A stretch of DNA of 38,180 nt from an uncultured Bacteroidota bacterium (GCA_937912115.1 CALDOI010000117.1:1-38180); one strand, 5' to 3'. Positions 15,380 through 24,971 are shown, counted from the stretch's first letter. A program made the numbers and translations. Notes: generated by a model not told the origin, from the letters alone.

Positions 15380-17734
15380 ATGATAAATACAATAACTAAA
15401 ATCTTTAAAAGTTTCAAGAATAGGCCGATGCTATTGTTTGTTAACCTTCCGGGTTTAGCAATAGGGTTGGCTGCCTTTTTATTGTTGATGGTATACATTA
15501 AGTATGAAACCAATTACGACAAGCATTTTGCCAATAAAGACAGAGTAGTTAGATTGTACAATACAATTATTGAAAACAATTCTTCAGAAACATATCCCAT
15601 ATGCTTACGCGAAGCATACACGGAAATACCTTTGCAAGTTCCTGAAATTTATAATGCTTGTCAGATTTACCGAGGTTGGGGTAGTATAATTAGTTTTGAA
15701 GAAAAACATTTTGAAAACCAAAACATGTTATATGTTGACGATAGTTTTTTTAATGTTTTTGGATTGGATTTAATTATTGGAGATAATAACTCTGCTTTAA
15801 GCGAATTAAATACAGTCGTTCTTTCCATGTCATTGGCTGAAAAAATATTTAACAATATTGATTGCGTTGGTAAAGTAATCCGTATTGATGAGGAAAATTA
15901 TTCAATTAGAGGGGTTATCGAAGATCTGCCTGCTACCACACATTTTCAATTTGATTTATTGGTTTCAATGAGTACCATTAGGCCAGAGCGTTTTGGGGGT
16001 CTTGAACTTTTTACTTATTATTTGCTTAGGCAGGATGTTGATCTTATTTCGGTGCAAGAGAAAGTGTCAACTTTGAACGATAAATATTTAGGTGAACTTT
16101 TTGAATCACACGAAACGGAAACAATATCAGGAATAGAACTATTATCTGATATTCATTTACACACCAAAGCCGATTTCGATTTATCAGAAAAAGGTAACCT
16201 TAAACATATATATATTATTAGTCTTCTGGCGGTATTCATACTTCTAATTGCAATAATAAATTATGTTAACCTATTTGTTCTTAGTGGTGAAAAACGGTTT
16301 TTGGAAATAGGAATCCGTAAAACCATGGGTGCAAGCTTGTTTAGTTTGAGAAAAATCTTCTTTACCGAAACTGCTTTAATAACTATCATTGCATTTATTA
16401 TTGCGTTCTTTATTACACAGGTTGCTATTCCTATGTTTTCCTCTATTATGGATCTTCGTCTGAGTTTGTATGAACTCTTAAATCCAATAAGCATAGTTGG
16501 TGTAGTAGTGTTTTTAGTTTTGCTTATTTTAATTGCCGGAGCCTACCCTGCAATCTATCTTTCAAAACTGGATGTAATTGACGCAATACGTGGAGGTACC
16601 AAATCCATGAAAAGAAAAAAGTGGTTGTCGATTTCTTCGGTTGTAACACAATTTTCAATTAGTATTTTCCTTGTAGTTTGTTTGCTAATAGTGAATTTTC
16701 AAATTAACTATTTAAAGGATGTTCCTCTTGGGTTTAATCCCGAAAAAGTGATTGGTATCAGTGGTTTTGACAATAACATCCGATCGAAAACAGAAAGTAT
16801 CACCGACGAAATCTCCAAATTGCCATTTATTGTTAATGTATCTACTTCGAGTCACTTTATGGGAGGTGGTGTTAGTGGACAAGGGCTTCGAATTTATGGC
16901 GAATCTGAGACCACTACAAAAAGCATTAATGAATATCGAGTGCAGGCAGGATTTTGCGAGACCATGCAACTTAAACTTTTATATGGACGATCTTTTAATG
17001 GTACTTTGGAAGATAAGTCGAGTATCATTCTAAACGAGACTGCTGTAAAAATGATGGGACTCGAAAATCCAATTGGCACTACGGTGGTTATGCATTCCGA
17101 TCCTATTAAAATTATTGGAGTTGTAAACGATTTTTATTACAACGAAAATGCAGGAGAGCCAATTGCACCTTTGGCTTTAACCGCCGGCTCTGATTATTCA
17201 AATGTATTTTATTTGAAAACATCGACTGATTTGTCAAAAGATCAAGAGCAACAAATAGAAGAGATTTTTAAACAATTTTCGGCTGACTACAATTTCCATA
17301 GTTTTAAAATCAAAGATCAATACAACAATAAGTTCTATAATGAAGACCGATTGTTAATGCTATTGATGGCGGGAACATTTCTTGCTATCTTCCTAAGTTT
17401 TATTGGAATGTATGCCCTTTCTGCGTATTCCGTTGAGAGAAGAGTTAAGGAAATAGGAATAAGAAAAGTTCTTGGCAGCAGTTCCAAACAAGTAATGACT
17501 AAGCTATTGACTGATATACTAAGATGGGTGTTTTGGTCAATGCCATTTGCTTTTCTGATGTCGTTCCTGTTAATGAGAAGATGGTTAGACAACTTTGCCA
17601 ATAGAATAGATCTCAATGTTTTTTACTTCCTTGTGGGTGGCGCAATTGCATTGCTTATTGCCATTATTGCCATTTCAATTAAAAGTTTTGCTGCTGCCAA
17701 CAGGAATCCTGTAGATAGTTTAAGAAGCGAATAA
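15380..17734 (+). CDS. FtsX/MacB-type ABC permease 2
   Basis: This 784-residue paralogue of permease 1 has the same layout: a first helix near 17-40, MacB-type periplasmic domains, three central helices around 275-410 and three C-terminal ones. The coupling segments read FLEIGIRKTMGASLFSLRKI and VKEIGIRKVLGSSSKQVM, and the tail reads AAANRNPVDSLRSE. Equal length but clearly different sequence from permease 1 suggests an old duplication, perhaps acting as a heterodimer with one ATPase. It starts 55 bp after permease 1, so it is in the same operon. The transported substrate cannot be inferred. A third, ruined permease copy follows 51 bp downstream. Confidence 0.9.
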   Translation: MINTITKIFKSFKNRPMLLFVNLPGLAIGLAAFLLLMVYIKYETNYDKHFANKDRVVRLYNTIIENNSSETYPICLREAYTEIPLQVPEIYNACQIYRGWGSIISFEEKHFENQNMLYVDDSFFNVFGLDLIIGDNNSALSELNTVVLSMSLAEKIFNNIDCVGKVIRIDEENYSIRGVIEDLPATTHFQFDLLVSMSTIRPERFGGLELFTYYLLRQDVDLISVQEKVSTLNDKYLGELFESHETETISGIELLSDIHLHTKADFDLSEKGNLKHIYIISLLAVFILLIAIINYVNLFVLSGEKRFLEIGIRKTMGASLFSLRKIFFTETALITIIAFIIAFFITQVAIPMFSSIMDLRLSLYELLNPISIVGVVVFLVLLILIAGAYPAIYLSKLDVIDAIRGGTKSMKRKKWLSISSVVTQFSISIFLVVCLLIVNFQINYLKDVPLGFNPEKVIGISGFDNNIRSKTESITDEISKLPFIVNVSTSSHFMGGGVSGQGLRIYGESETTTKSINEYRVQAGFCETMQLKLLYGRSFNGTLEDKSSIILNETAVKMMGLENPIGTTVVMHSDPIKIIGVVNDFYYNENAGEPIAPLALTAGSDYSNVFYLKTSTDLSKDQEQQIEEIFKQFSADYNFHSFKIKDQYNNKFYNEDRLLMLLMAGTFLAIFLSFIGMYALSAYSVERRVKEIGIRKVLGSSSKQVMTKLLTDILRWVFWSMPFAFLMSFLLMRRWLDNFANRIDLNVFYFLVGGAIALLIAIIAISIKSFAAANRNPVDSLRSE

Positions 17735-17785
17735 GTGATTGTAAAATGAGAGTATAGTTTATTTATGTAGAGGTAAATTCAAAAA

Positions 17786-18724
17786 ATGATAAGAAAAAGT
17801 TAAAAATAACATTCCAACGATTGCTGATGTTTAAAGCCTATTCGTCGATAAATATTGGAGGACTTGGCATAGCTATGGCAGTTAGCATTGCAATCCTATT
17901 ATTTACCTTTCATTATTTCAGTTTCGATAATTATATCACCAATGGTGAAAATAGTTATCGAATTATTACTCGCTACGGCGACGGAACTTATAATACGAAC
18001 ACTTTTCCTGCTTTTGATGATGTATTGGGAGATTATCCGGAAGTTAAGTCGCATACGCTATGTTTCAACAATCATAATATAGAAGATGTGTTTGTTGGTG
18101 ATTCAAAAATAAAAGTAGTTGATGCAATTTTTGTTAATGGCTCGTTTATGGATTATTTCTCAATTGATATTATCTCAGGAGATAAGAAGTCGATTAATAA
18201 TCCGAACACAATAATGGTAACACCTGCAATGGCTTTGAAACTATTTCATGATGGTGATCCTCTTGGACAAACTGTGTTACTGCGATCGTTGGCAGGAAAT
18301 CAGGACAGCCTGATTGGATATACAATAACAGGTATAGTTAAACCATTACCCGAAAAATCTCATCTGAAGTATGAAATGTTACTTTCACAAAAAGGACATT
18401 TTGACCCAACCGTAACAACCCTAAAATCGCGTATAGTATTTGGAAGATTGATTTATGTGAAACTATACGCTAATGCTGATATTGTAGAGCTAGAGAGCAG
18501 TCTTAAGTTTAAATTACAGCCTGTTTTGGGTTCTGCACATGGGGCCCTCCATTAGATGCATTTAATCACAAATTGCAAGCCATTGGTGATATCCATTTCA
18601 CACAGGACTTGTCAAATGAAATGCAGCCTACAATTCGTCGGTCGTCACTTAATATATTACTGTTAGTTGGCAAACATTTAAAGCCGCTAGCAGAAACCCT
18701 GTTACCTCGTTAAGGTACGAGTGA
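17786..18724 (+). pseudogene. Remnant of a third FtsX/MacB-type permease
   Basis: Three lesions are visible. From the expected ATG at 17786 the frame stops after five codons. One extra base in the A-run at 17794-17798 would restore MIRKKLKITFQRLLMFKAYSS, joined to the open frame around 17827 (FKAYSSINIGGLGIAMAVSI, the usual first helix). That frame stops at 18553-18555, while the MacB core continues one frame over as PLDAFNHKLQAIGDIHFTQD up to the start of the second helix (NILLLVG). A jump near 18671-18676 then leads straight to the family C-terminus FKAASRNPVTSLRYE and a stop at 18724. About 1.4 kb is missing compared with its 784-residue neighbours. The N-terminal half could still be translated as an orphan fragment from ATG 17827, but activity is unlikely. 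Confidence 0.85.
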
Positions 18725-18829
18725 TATCTATTTGGTATAATACCTCATTTCCAACTAAACATGTTTTCAATGCAAATTGGCTTGTTCAATTGCTGGCAAT
18801 TACATATTGAACAATATTAATTTTTATTA

Positions 18830-18848
18830 TTTGTGAAATAATCACAAA
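18830..18848. promoter_or_regulatory. Palindrome TTTGTGA-N5-TCACAAA upstream of the marR-fad promoter
   Basis: The arms TTTGTGA and TCACAAA are perfect 7-bp inverted repeats around AATAA. The site ends 5 bp before the putative -33 box, where an activator would sit. The half sites resemble CRP/Fnr-family sites (TGTGA...TCACA), but the spacer is one base shorter than the E. coli CRP site. Confidence 0.45.
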
Positions 18849-18853
18849 AAAGC

Positions 18854-18885
18854 TTGACATGCATAGTATTATTGTATTATATTTG
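18854..18885 (+). promoter_or_regulatory. Promoter of the marR-fad operon (-33 TTGACA, -7 TATATTTG)
   Basis: TATATTTG at 18878-18885 is a perfect TAnnTTTG -7 element. TTGACA at 18854-18859 supplies the upstream box, with TTG 21 bp from the -7 element. Transcription would start near 18890, leaving a leader of about 90 bases before the marR ATG. It is the best promoter candidate in the window. Confidence 0.6.
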
Positions 18886-18901
18886 CAATGCATGCATAGT
18901 A
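18858..18901 (+). repeat. Direct repeat CATGCATAGTA x2 flanking the -7 box (probable repressor operator)
   Basis: The 11-bp sequence occurs exactly at 18858-18868, overlapping the -33 box, and at 18891-18901, at the expected transcription start. The copies are 33 bp apart, about three helical turns. Each contains the palindrome ATGCAT. The placement is what a repressor needs to block RNA polymerase; MarR encoded just downstream is the natural candidate. Confidence 0.55.
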
Positions 18902-18982
18902 AAAACTAAAGTTGTTTTGAAGCTTTGTTTTGTGAAGGCATATTTTCCTAACGTTAATAAATGTAAATCAATATAATAGAAT

Positions 18983-19426
18983 ATGATTGTAGAGGATACA
19001 GTAGATTATCATCTTCGTTCAACACTTTTCACAATGCGAAGAATGTATAATCTCATGGCACAGCAAATCGGAATAACTCAGGGTATTGGATATGCTCTTA
19101 TTAATATAGGAGATGATGGAATTCCGGCAACAAAAATTGCTCCACTAATGGGAATGACAAGCTCTAGTCTTAGTCGTATGTTGAAAAATTTAGAAGATGA
19201 TGGACTCGTTTACCGGAAACAAGATGAAGAAGATAAAAGGGTTGTGAACATTTTTCTTACCAGTGATGGGGTAAAGCTTAAAAAGAAGATTGAAGATGTG
19301 GTGTTAGATTTTAATAATAAACTCTTCCAAAAGCTAAACCTTAAAGAGCTGCAAATATTTGAAAAGGTAAATAATATAATAAAGGTGCAAGCTAAAAGTG
19401 AGATAGCTAAACTTAGAAATCAATAA
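18983..19426 (+). CDS. MarR-family transcriptional regulator
   Basis: The 147-residue protein has the MarR winged-helix fold. A dimerisation helix leads in (LRSTLFTMRRMYNLMAQQIG). The recognition helix region is PLMGMTSSSLSRMLKNLEDDGL. The wing is KQDEEDKRVVNIFLTSDGVKL with the family Asp-Lys-Arg, and a C-terminal dimer helix ends it. MarR proteins usually repress neighbouring genes and release DNA on binding a small ligand. Here the gene leads a fatty acid degradation operon, 33 bp before fadN, so acyl-CoA or a free fatty acid is the likely ligand by analogy with other fad regulators; that is inference. The repeated sequence around its own promoter suggests autoregulation. Confidence 0.9.
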   Translation: MIVEDTVDYHLRSTLFTMRRMYNLMAQQIGITQGIGYALINIGDDGIPATKIAPLMGMTSSSLSRMLKNLEDDGLVYRKQDEEDKRVVNIFLTSDGVKLKKKIEDVVLDFNNKLFQKLNLKELQIFEKVNNIIKVQAKSEIAKLRNQ

Positions 19427-19459
19427 AATAGAACCCAATAATACATAAAACTTAAATAT

Positions 19460-21862
19460 ATGATACGAAGAATAAAAAAAGTAGCAGTGCTGGGTTCCGG
19501 GGTTATGGGATCGGGCATTGCCTGTCATTTAGCCAATATTGGAACAGAAGTACTATTAATTGATATAGTTCCTCGCGAGTTAACTGACAAGGAAAAAGCC
19601 GCTGGTTTGAGTATCAATGACAAAGTGGTTAGAAACCGGATTGTTAATGATTCCCTAACGGCATCATTAAAATCTAAACCCTCTCCAATTTATAAACAGG
19701 AGTTTGCCAAGCGAATCTCAACAGGCAACTTCGATGATGATCTTCAAAAAATAAAAGATTATGATTGGATAATTGAGGTTGTGATTGAACGACTTGATAT
19801 TAAGAAATCGGTTTTTGAGAGAGTTGATAAACTAAGAAAACCTGGATCTCTTGTTACAACAAATACTTCAGGTATTTCAGTTGAATCAATGATTGAAGGT
19901 AGGAGTGATGATTTTCAGCAGAATTTTTGTGGAACACATTTCTTTAATCCACCTCGCTATCTTCAATTATTTGAGATAATCCCCACAACTAAAACCAGTG
20001 GTGAGGTTATTTCTTTCCTCGAGGAATATTCTTCCAAATTCCTTGGTAAAACTCCGGTTCTCGCAAAAGATACTCCGGCATTTATTGCAAATAGGATTGG
20101 AACTTTTTCAATAATGGAGTTGTTTAATAATGTACATAATCTAGATTTAACTATTCCTGAGATTGATAAACTAACCGGTCCTGTTATCGGGCGTGCCAAG
20201 TCAGCTACCTTTCGAACAGCCGATATCGTTGGATTAGATACACTTGTGCATGTAGCAAATAATATCAAAGAAACAACAAACGACGAAGCCAACCAACTAT
20301 TCAATATCCCTGATTATCTGCAAACAATGCTTGATAAAAAGTGGCTTGGTTCAAAAACCAATCAGGGTTTCTTTAAAAAAGTTGTCGAAGATGGAAAAAA
20401 GAAATTTCTTTCAATTGATTTCAAAACACTTGATTATGTAGAAGCACCGCGACCTAAGTTTAGTGTTTTCGAAAAAACAAAAGCAATTGATAATCTTCGT
20501 GAGCGTATGCCGATTTTAATTTCTGATAAAGGTAAAGCCGGTGATTTTTACAGAGCTTCATTTTATGCATTGTTTCAATTTAGCTCAAACCGTATTCCTG
20601 AAATAAGCGACGATATTTATAAAGTTGATGATGCATTAAATGCCGGTTTTGGCTGGAAGTTGGGTCCGTTTCAAACATGGGATGCTGTTGGTGTTGAAGC
20701 TACTGTTAAGGCGATGGAGGAGGCCGGCAAAAAACCTGCCCAATGGGTATACGATATGCTGGATACCGGGATTACATCTTTTTATAAAGTAGAAAAAGGA
20801 ATGCTGTATTGTTATGATATTCCATCAAAATCCTACAAAGTAATTCCCGGACAAGAAGGAAGGCTATCACTTGAAGTACTTCGCCAAACAAATGTATTAT
20901 GGGAAAACAATGACTTAACAATTTTTGATTTGGGAGATGGTGTAATTAACGCTGAATTTCATACAAAAATGAATACCATTGGAGCCGGAATTTTAGAAGG
21001 CCTTAACAAGGCCGTTGATATGGCTGAAGCTGACTACAAAGCATTGGTAATTTCAAACGAAGGCGACCACTTTTCAGCCGGGGCTAATGTTGGAATGATT
21101 TATATGCTTGCAATTGAACAAGAATGGGAAGAGCTTGATCTGGCCGTTCAATGGTTTCAAAAAACCATGATGCGAATGCGTTATTCTTCAATCCCTGTAA
21201 TAGCTGCTCCCCACGGTATGGCTTTGGGTGGAGGTTGTGAATTGTGCATGCATAGCGATAAGGTTATAGCACATGCTGAAACATACATGGGTCTTGTAGA
21301 ATTTGGAGTTGGTCTAATCCCTGGTGGAGGTGGCACAAAAGAATTCGCTTTACGATTATCCGATGAGCTTAACAACGGCGACATCCGGACCAATGCTTTC
21401 CTTAACAGATACTTAAGTATAGGGCAGGCAAAGGTTTCCATGTCTGCTTACGAAGCATTCGACTTGGGATATTTAAGAAACGGTATTGATGAAGTTGTGG
21501 TAAGTCGTGCGCATCACCTTGCCTACGCAAAAAAAGTAGCTCTCCAATTATTCGAAAAGGGTTATACACAACCGCCTCCAAGAAATGATATTAAAGTTCT
21601 TGGAAAAGAGGTTATGGGCATGGTTTACGTTGGAGCTGATGGCTTTACAACTGGAAATTACATGTCGGAGCATGATAAAATAATTGCTGAAAAACTTGGT
21701 CTAGTGATGGCTGGAGGTGAAATATCTCAGGCTCTAACAGAAGTCTCAGAGCAATATTTGCTAAATCTGGAAAGGAAAGCCTTTATGGAACTTTGTTCAA
21801 CTCGCTTAACTCTGGAAAGAATTCAGAGTTTGATAACTAAAGGAAAAATACTAAGAAATTAA
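19460..21862 (+). CDS. fadN: 3-hydroxyacyl-CoA dehydrogenase / enoyl-CoA hydratase, FadN type
   Basis: The 800-residue bifunctional enzyme has the dehydrogenase first and the hydratase second, the order and length of Bacillus subtilis FadN (YusL) and opposite to E. coli FadB. The NAD-binding motif is VLGSGVMGSGIACHLAN (about 10-26). The dehydrogenase His160 lies in GTHFFNPPRYLQLFEI. A C-terminal dehydrogenase domain follows at about 205-440. The hydratase domain (about 480-690) has NEGDHFSAGAN and GMALGGGCELC for the oxyanion hole. The two catalytic glutamates are Glu594 and Glu614, 20 residues apart as in crotonases. It hydrates trans-2-enoyl-CoA and oxidises the L-3-hydroxyacyl-CoA with NAD+. 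It is 13 bp before fadA. Confidence 0.93.
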   Translation: MIRRIKKVAVLGSGVMGSGIACHLANIGTEVLLIDIVPRELTDKEKAAGLSINDKVVRNRIVNDSLTASLKSKPSPIYKQEFAKRISTGNFDDDLQKIKDYDWIIEVVIERLDIKKSVFERVDKLRKPGSLVTTNTSGISVESMIEGRSDDFQQNFCGTHFFNPPRYLQLFEIIPTTKTSGEVISFLEEYSSKFLGKTPVLAKDTPAFIANRIGTFSIMELFNNVHNLDLTIPEIDKLTGPVIGRAKSATFRTADIVGLDTLVHVANNIKETTNDEANQLFNIPDYLQTMLDKKWLGSKTNQGFFKKVVEDGKKKFLSIDFKTLDYVEAPRPKFSVFEKTKAIDNLRERMPILISDKGKAGDFYRASFYALFQFSSNRIPEISDDIYKVDDALNAGFGWKLGPFQTWDAVGVEATVKAMEEAGKKPAQWVYDMLDTGITSFYKVEKGMLYCYDIPSKSYKVIPGQEGRLSLEVLRQTNVLWENNDLTIFDLGDGVINAEFHTKMNTIGAGILEGLNKAVDMAEADYKALVISNEGDHFSAGANVGMIYMLAIEQEWEELDLAVQWFQKTMMRMRYSSIPVIAAPHGMALGGGCELCMHSDKVIAHAETYMGLVEFGVGLIPGGGGTKEFALRLSDELNNGDIRTNAFLNRYLSIGQAKVSMSAYEAFDLGYLRNGIDEVVVSRAHHLAYAKKVALQLFEKGYTQPPPRNDIKVLGKEVMGMVYVGADGFTTGNYMSEHDKIIAEKLGLVMAGGEISQALTEVSEQYLLNLERKAFMELCSTRLTLERIQSLITKGKILRN

Positions 21863-21875
21863 AAACATAGAAACT

Positions 21876-23048
21876 ATGAATGCATATATAGTAGGAGGAT
21901 ATCGTTCGGCAATAGGTAAAGCACCACGGGGTAGCTTTCGGTTTACCCGACCTGATGATATTGCAGCAGCAGTTATCAGACATCTAATGAATGATTTCCC
22001 ACAAATAGAAAGTAATAAAATTGATGATGTTGTTGTTGGTAATGCTTTTCCCGAAGCAGAATCCGGCTTCAATATGGGTAGGCTAATCTCACTTATGTCC
22101 TTTGATAATATTGAGGTTCCAGGGTCAACTGTAAACCGTTATTGTGCTTCGGGATTGGAAACAATTGCTATTGCATCGGCAAAAATTACAGCCGGATTAG
22201 CAGATATTGTAATTGCCGGAGGCGCCGAAACCATGTCGATGATAAATATGGGAGGATGGCGAATGGTTCCAAACCCTGATGTGGCTAAAGAACATCCAAA
22301 GTGGTTTTTAAGCATGGGGCTTACTTCTGAAATGGTATCAAAAGAGTATAACATAACTCGGCAACAGCAGGATGAATTTGCAGTTAATTCTGTAAATAAA
22401 GCATTGACCGCGATAAAAGAAGGAAAATTCAAAGAAGAAATAGTTCCAATTACCATTGATGAAAACTATTTTGCAGATGGCAAAATGAAAACCAGAGAGA
22501 TTATTTTTGATACAGATGAAGGTCCACGTAAGGGTACAACTGTTAAAGGACTATCCAAACTCAGGCCTGCTTTTGCTGCAGATGGAACATCCACAGCCGG
22601 AAATTCTTCACAGATGTCGGATGGAGCTGCTTTTGTGTTAGTTGTTAGCGAGAAAGCATTAAAACAATATAACCTATCTCCAATTGCAAGATTGGTTGAT
22701 TATCAGGTTGCCGGAGTTGAGCCTTATAAAATGGGAATTGGGCCTGTTGCTGCAATACCAAAAGTAATTGCTCATTCAGGGTTAAAGCTCGATAACATTA
22801 ATCTCATTGAATTGAACGAAGCTTTTGCATCTCAATCAATTGCTGTTATAAATGAATTAGGCCTGAACCCGAAAATCGTAAATGTTAATGGTGGCGCAAT
22901 TGCTTTAGGGCATCCACTTGGAGCAACAGGAGCAAAGCTTACAGTTCAATTACTACATGAACTTAAACGAACCAAAGGCAAATATGGAATGGTAACAATG
23001 TGTATTGGTACCGGTCAGGGAGCTGCTGGTATATTCGAGATGATGTAA
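21876..23048 (+). CDS. fadA: Acetyl-CoA C-acyltransferase (3-ketoacyl-CoA thiolase)
   Basis: The 390-residue thiolase has the full catalytic set. The nucleophile Cys90 is in [12 protein letters not shown]. His346 is in [16 protein letters not shown], and Cys376 is in [18 protein letters not shown]. It cleaves 3-ketoacyl-CoA with CoA to give acetyl-CoA and a shortened acyl-CoA, the last step of each beta-oxidation turn. Its place directly after fadN and before fadE repeats the Bacillus subtilis fadN-fadA-fadE order and supports a degradative rather than a biosynthetic role. The gaps are 13 bp upstream and 24 bp downstream, so translation is probably closely linked. Confidence 0.93.
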   Translation: MNAYIVGGYRSAIGKAPRGSFRFTRPDDIAAAVIRHLMNDFPQIESNKIDDVVVGNAFPEAESGFNMGRLISLMSFDNIEVPGSTVNRYCASGLETIAIASAKITAGLADIVIAGGAETMSMINMGGWRMVPNPDVAKEHPKWFLSMGLTSEMVSKEYNITRQQQDEFAVNSVNKALTAIKEGKFKEEIVPITIDENYFADGKMKTREIIFDTDEGPRKGTTVKGLSKLRPAFAADGTSTAGNSSQMSDGAAFVLVVSEKALKQYNLSPIARLVDYQVAGVEPYKMGIGPVAAIPKVIAHSGLKLDNINLIELNEAFASQSIAVINELGLNPKIVNVNGGAIALGHPLGATGAKLTVQLLHELKRTKGKYGMVTMCIGTGQGAAGIFEMM

Positions 23049-23072
23049 TAAAAACTTAAAAACTATATAATC

Positions 23073-24857
23073 ATGACTAATAAAAAAGTATTAAAAGGAG
23101 GAGAATTCCTAATTCGTGAAACCGAGGCTCAGGATATATTTATTCCCGAAGAATTTAATGAAGAGCAGCGCATGATGGCGCAAACATGTAAGGAGTTTAC
23201 CGATACACAGGTAAATCCAAATATGGATCAACTGGAAAAACACGATCGTGAACTGTTAACCAAGCTATTTAAAGATGCCGGCGAACTTGGCTTGTTAGGT
23301 ATTTCAATCCCGGAAGAATATGATGGATTCGGTCAAAATTTTGTGACATCCATGCTTACAACTGAGGAAATGGGTAAAGGCTATAGTTTCGCGGTTGCTT
23401 TTTCAGCACATGTTGGAATTGGAACACTTCCCATACTGTATTACGGTACCGAAGAGCAGAAGCAAAAGTATATTCCCAAGCTGGCAAGTGGTGAATTAAT
23501 TGGAGCGTATTGTTTAACTGAGGCTGAAGCCGGTTCCGATCCAAACTCTGGAAAAGCCGAAGCTGTTCTTACTGATGATGGCAAATTCTACAATATGAAT
23601 GGCGTTAAAATTTGGATAACAAATGGGGGTGTCGCCGACATATTTATTGTTTTTGCAAAGGTAAAAGGCGATAAAAATCTAAGTGCATTTATTATCGAAA
23701 AAGGATGGGATGGTGTTGGAATTGGTCCCGATGAAGAGAAAATGGGAATAAAAGGATCCACAACTATTCAATTATATTTAGACGATGTTAAGGTACCTGT
23801 AGAGAATATGTTGGGCGATCAAAATGCAGGTTTTAAAATCGCATTAAATATTCTCAACCTTGGCAGGATTAAACTTTCAGGAGCAACTACCGGAGCAGCC
23901 AAAGCTACAATTACTAATGTGTTGAATTATGCCAACGAAAGAAAGCAATTTGGAAAAGCAATTTCCGAATTTGGGGCTATGAAGTACAAATTGTCTGAAA
24001 TGGCAATTCGCACATTTGCGGCAGAGTCGTTAACATATCGCGCAAGCCAAAATATTGATGATGCCATAGCAAGTTTAATTGCTGAAGGTATGGATAAGGG
24101 AAAAGCAAGTCTCGAAGGTATCAGGCAATATGCCATTGAAGCATCCATTGCGAAGGTTTATGGCTCCGAAATATTGGATTATGTTGTTGATGAAGGAGTT
24201 CAAATTTATGGTGGAATGGGATACTCAGCTGAAACTCCGGTTGAAAGAGCTTATCGCGATTCACGAATCAACAGAATATTTGAAGGCACCAACGAAATAA
24301 ACCGAATGGTAACAGTAGGGGAGTTGCTAAAACGTGGAATGAAAGGTGAGTTAGATTTAATTACTCCTGCCAAAGCAGTTGCCGGAGAACTTTTGGCTAT
24401 CCCCGATTTTGGAGCGCCTAGTTTAGGTTATTTTGAAACCAAACATAAAATTATCTCCAACTTTAAAAAATCTATTTTAATGGTTGCCGGAGCTGCTCTT
24501 CAGAAATTTATGGAAAAATTTGCCGATGAGCAGGAAATAATAATGAATCTGGCCGATATGCTAATTTATACTTATGCAGCTGAATCCATGATGCTAAGAA
24601 TAGAAAAGCTGGATGGCAAATATGGCGAGGAAAAAATGACATTATATAAAAATATGCTGGATGTTTATTTTTATGATATTGCTCCATTAATGCACAAGTT
24701 TGGTATAGATGCCGTGAATTCATTTGCCGAAGGAGATGAACACATGGGTATGCTTATGGGAATGAAACGTTTTACCAAAGTAGGAGGAGTAAATGTTGTT
24801 GCTTTACGTCGACAAATTGCAGATCATATGATCGAGGCAAATATGTATAATTTGTAA
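23073..24857 (+). CDS. fadE: Acyl-CoA dehydrogenase, FadE (YusJ) type
   Basis: The 594-residue flavoprotein has the usual acyl-CoA dehydrogenase core (about 30-410) plus a C-terminal helical extension of about 180 residues. Long-chain enzymes of the VLCAD/YusJ group have this extension. Visible motifs include GAYCLTEAEAGSDPNSGKAE for substrate and FAD contact, NGVKIWITNGG, the helix YANERKQFGKAISEFGAM, and YGGMGYSAETPVERAYRDSR. The catalytic base is Glu404 in RIFEGTNEINR. It forms trans-2-enoyl-CoA and gives its electrons to ETF, which in this locus probably pass to the EMO-type protein encoded further down. etfAB genes are not in the window. The last gap of the core operon holds an inverted-repeat element. 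Confidence 0.93.
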   Translation: MTNKKVLKGGEFLIRETEAQDIFIPEEFNEEQRMMAQTCKEFTDTQVNPNMDQLEKHDRELLTKLFKDAGELGLLGISIPEEYDGFGQNFVTSMLTTEEMGKGYSFAVAFSAHVGIGTLPILYYGTEEQKQKYIPKLASGELIGAYCLTEAEAGSDPNSGKAEAVLTDDGKFYNMNGVKIWITNGGVADIFIVFAKVKGDKNLSAFIIEKGWDGVGIGPDEEKMGIKGSTTIQLYLDDVKVPVENMLGDQNAGFKIALNILNLGRIKLSGATTGAAKATITNVLNYANERKQFGKAISEFGAMKYKLSEMAIRTFAAESLTYRASQNIDDAIASLIAEGMDKGKASLEGIRQYAIEASIAKVYGSEILDYVVDEGVQIYGGMGYSAETPVERAYRDSRINRIFEGTNEINRMVTVGELLKRGMKGELDLITPAKAVAGELLAIPDFGAPSLGYFETKHKIISNFKKSILMVAGAALQKFMEKFADEQEIIMNLADMLIYTYAAESMMLRIEKLDGKYGEEKMTLYKNMLDVYFYDIAPLMHKFGIDAVNSFAEGDEHMGMLMGMKRFTKVGGVNVVALRRQIADHMIEANMYNL

Positions 24858-24880
24858 TTATCATTGAGTCTGCTCTTTTT

Positions 24881-24951
24881 GTCATTCTGAGCGAAGCGAA
24901 GAATCTATTTTTAGTAATAATTTTGAGATTCTTCGCTATGCTCAGAATGAC
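24881..24951. repeat. 71-bp inverted-repeat element (hairpin) between fadE and the DUF4442 gene
   Basis: Left arm 24881-24906 (starting GTCATTCTGAGCGAAGCGAA) and right arm 24926-24951 are inverted copies over 26 bp with two mismatches. They flank a 19-base AT-rich loop. In RNA it would form a strong hairpin inside the operon, which might stabilise the upstream message or reduce readthrough. It looks like a small REP/MITE-type element; copy number in the genome cannot be seen here. Confidence 0.8.
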
Positions 24952-24971
24952 AATTAACTTTAAGTAATAAT

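Noticed and set aside
16752-17033. 93-residue open frame overlapping permease 2
   Set aside because: It lies wholly in another frame of a clearly real permease gene and resembles no family.
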